The notes beneath the pieces were generated by a model. It did no database searches and was not told the DNA's origin. It saw nothing but the letters and a program-made list of their open reading frames with translations. A stretch of DNA of 59,265 bases, from contig DYEF01000022.1 in NCBI GenBank assembly GCA_020725805.1, positions 1-59,265 of the forward strand. Reading direction: 5' to 3'. The translations under genes and the position numbers were made by a program. The stretch is from Bdellovibrio sp. (lineage in GTDB: Bacteria > Myxococcota > SpSt-1050). Shown in pieces: positions 59,204 through 59,265 of the stretch. Positions within the stretch are counted from its first letter, which is position 1, and every line of letters starts with the position of its first letter.

Positions 59204-59265
59204 CTAAGCATCTGCTTTATCCAGATCAATAATGATTTTAAGTACTTCAGATAATCCGTCCCCAA
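59204..59265 (-). CDS. 3' end of an upstream minus-strand gene (partial)
   Basis: One frame entering from the window edge is open and ends GDGLSEVLKIIIDLDKADA then TAG. The composition looks like a protein C-terminus. Another frame is also open, so the call is tentative and no family can be named. Confidence 0.35.
   Translation of the reverse strand, partial: GDGLSEVLKIIIDLDKADA

Overview
The window looks like chromosome from a Gram-negative, low-to-moderate GC bacterium of deltaproteobacterial or Myxococcota-like affinity. The clues are a type II secretion cluster that includes a GspN of the myxobacterial type, a run of genes resembling the Myxococcus Glt/Nfs (gliding/sporulation) envelope machine, a Cys-rich VWA lipoprotein, an FHA protein with an AgmX/PglI-type tail, and a multiheme cytochrome c. 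No rRNA, tRNA, CRISPR array, IS element or phage gene was seen. The taxonomic call is an inference; no marker gene was searched.

Layout. 63-845 (-): purN-like formyltransferase. 1248-14272 (+): tightly packed gspC-D-E-F-G-H-I-J-K-L-M-N, with every type II secretion part except the prepilin peptidase GspO. 14381-19949 (+): archaeal-type phosphoglycerate mutase, a membrane-anchored thermonuclease, a strong small-RNA candidate (about 16282-16376), a HAD phosphatase, a PP2C phosphatase fused to a cyclic-nucleotide domain, an OsmC protein and thioredoxin reductase. 20256-21872 (-): a DUF4388/J-like/TPR protein, divergent from the next block.

21969-35182 (+): the most striking block. It holds a CglB-like VWA lipoprotein, an outer-membrane barrel, a TPR protein, a very large TPR protein, a TPR lipoprotein, a small secreted protein, an FHA/transmembrane/TonB-like-tail protein and another barrel. 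This order matches gltA/B-C-D-E-F-G-H (nfsA-H) of Myxococcus as I recall it, so I read it as one contiguous Glt/Nfs-like trans-envelope complex with its own adhesin candidate. No motor (AglRQS type) is in the window.

35322-40766 (+): deoC-deoB-pdp-GH57, nucleoside salvage to glyceraldehyde-3-phosphate plus an alpha-glucan enzyme. 40829-49224 (-): a nine-gene run from one candidate promoter: LpoA-like periplasmic binding protein, pentaheme cytochrome, outer-membrane porin, HxsD-like protein, PlsC-type acyltransferase, SDR epimerase-like protein, obgE and two small proteins. 49410-52890 (+): thiL, a lipoprotein, ispG and a NarL-type response regulator. 52887-58997 (-): tolC-acrA-acrB-tetR efflux operon, with a consensus promoter and an overlapping 31-nt dyad in front of tolC that is probably the TetR operator. 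The last 60 bases hold the 3' end of a further minus-strand gene.

Transcription units are compact, with ATGA or TGATG overlaps, and intrinsic terminators are almost absent. The one clear exception closes the small-RNA candidate.
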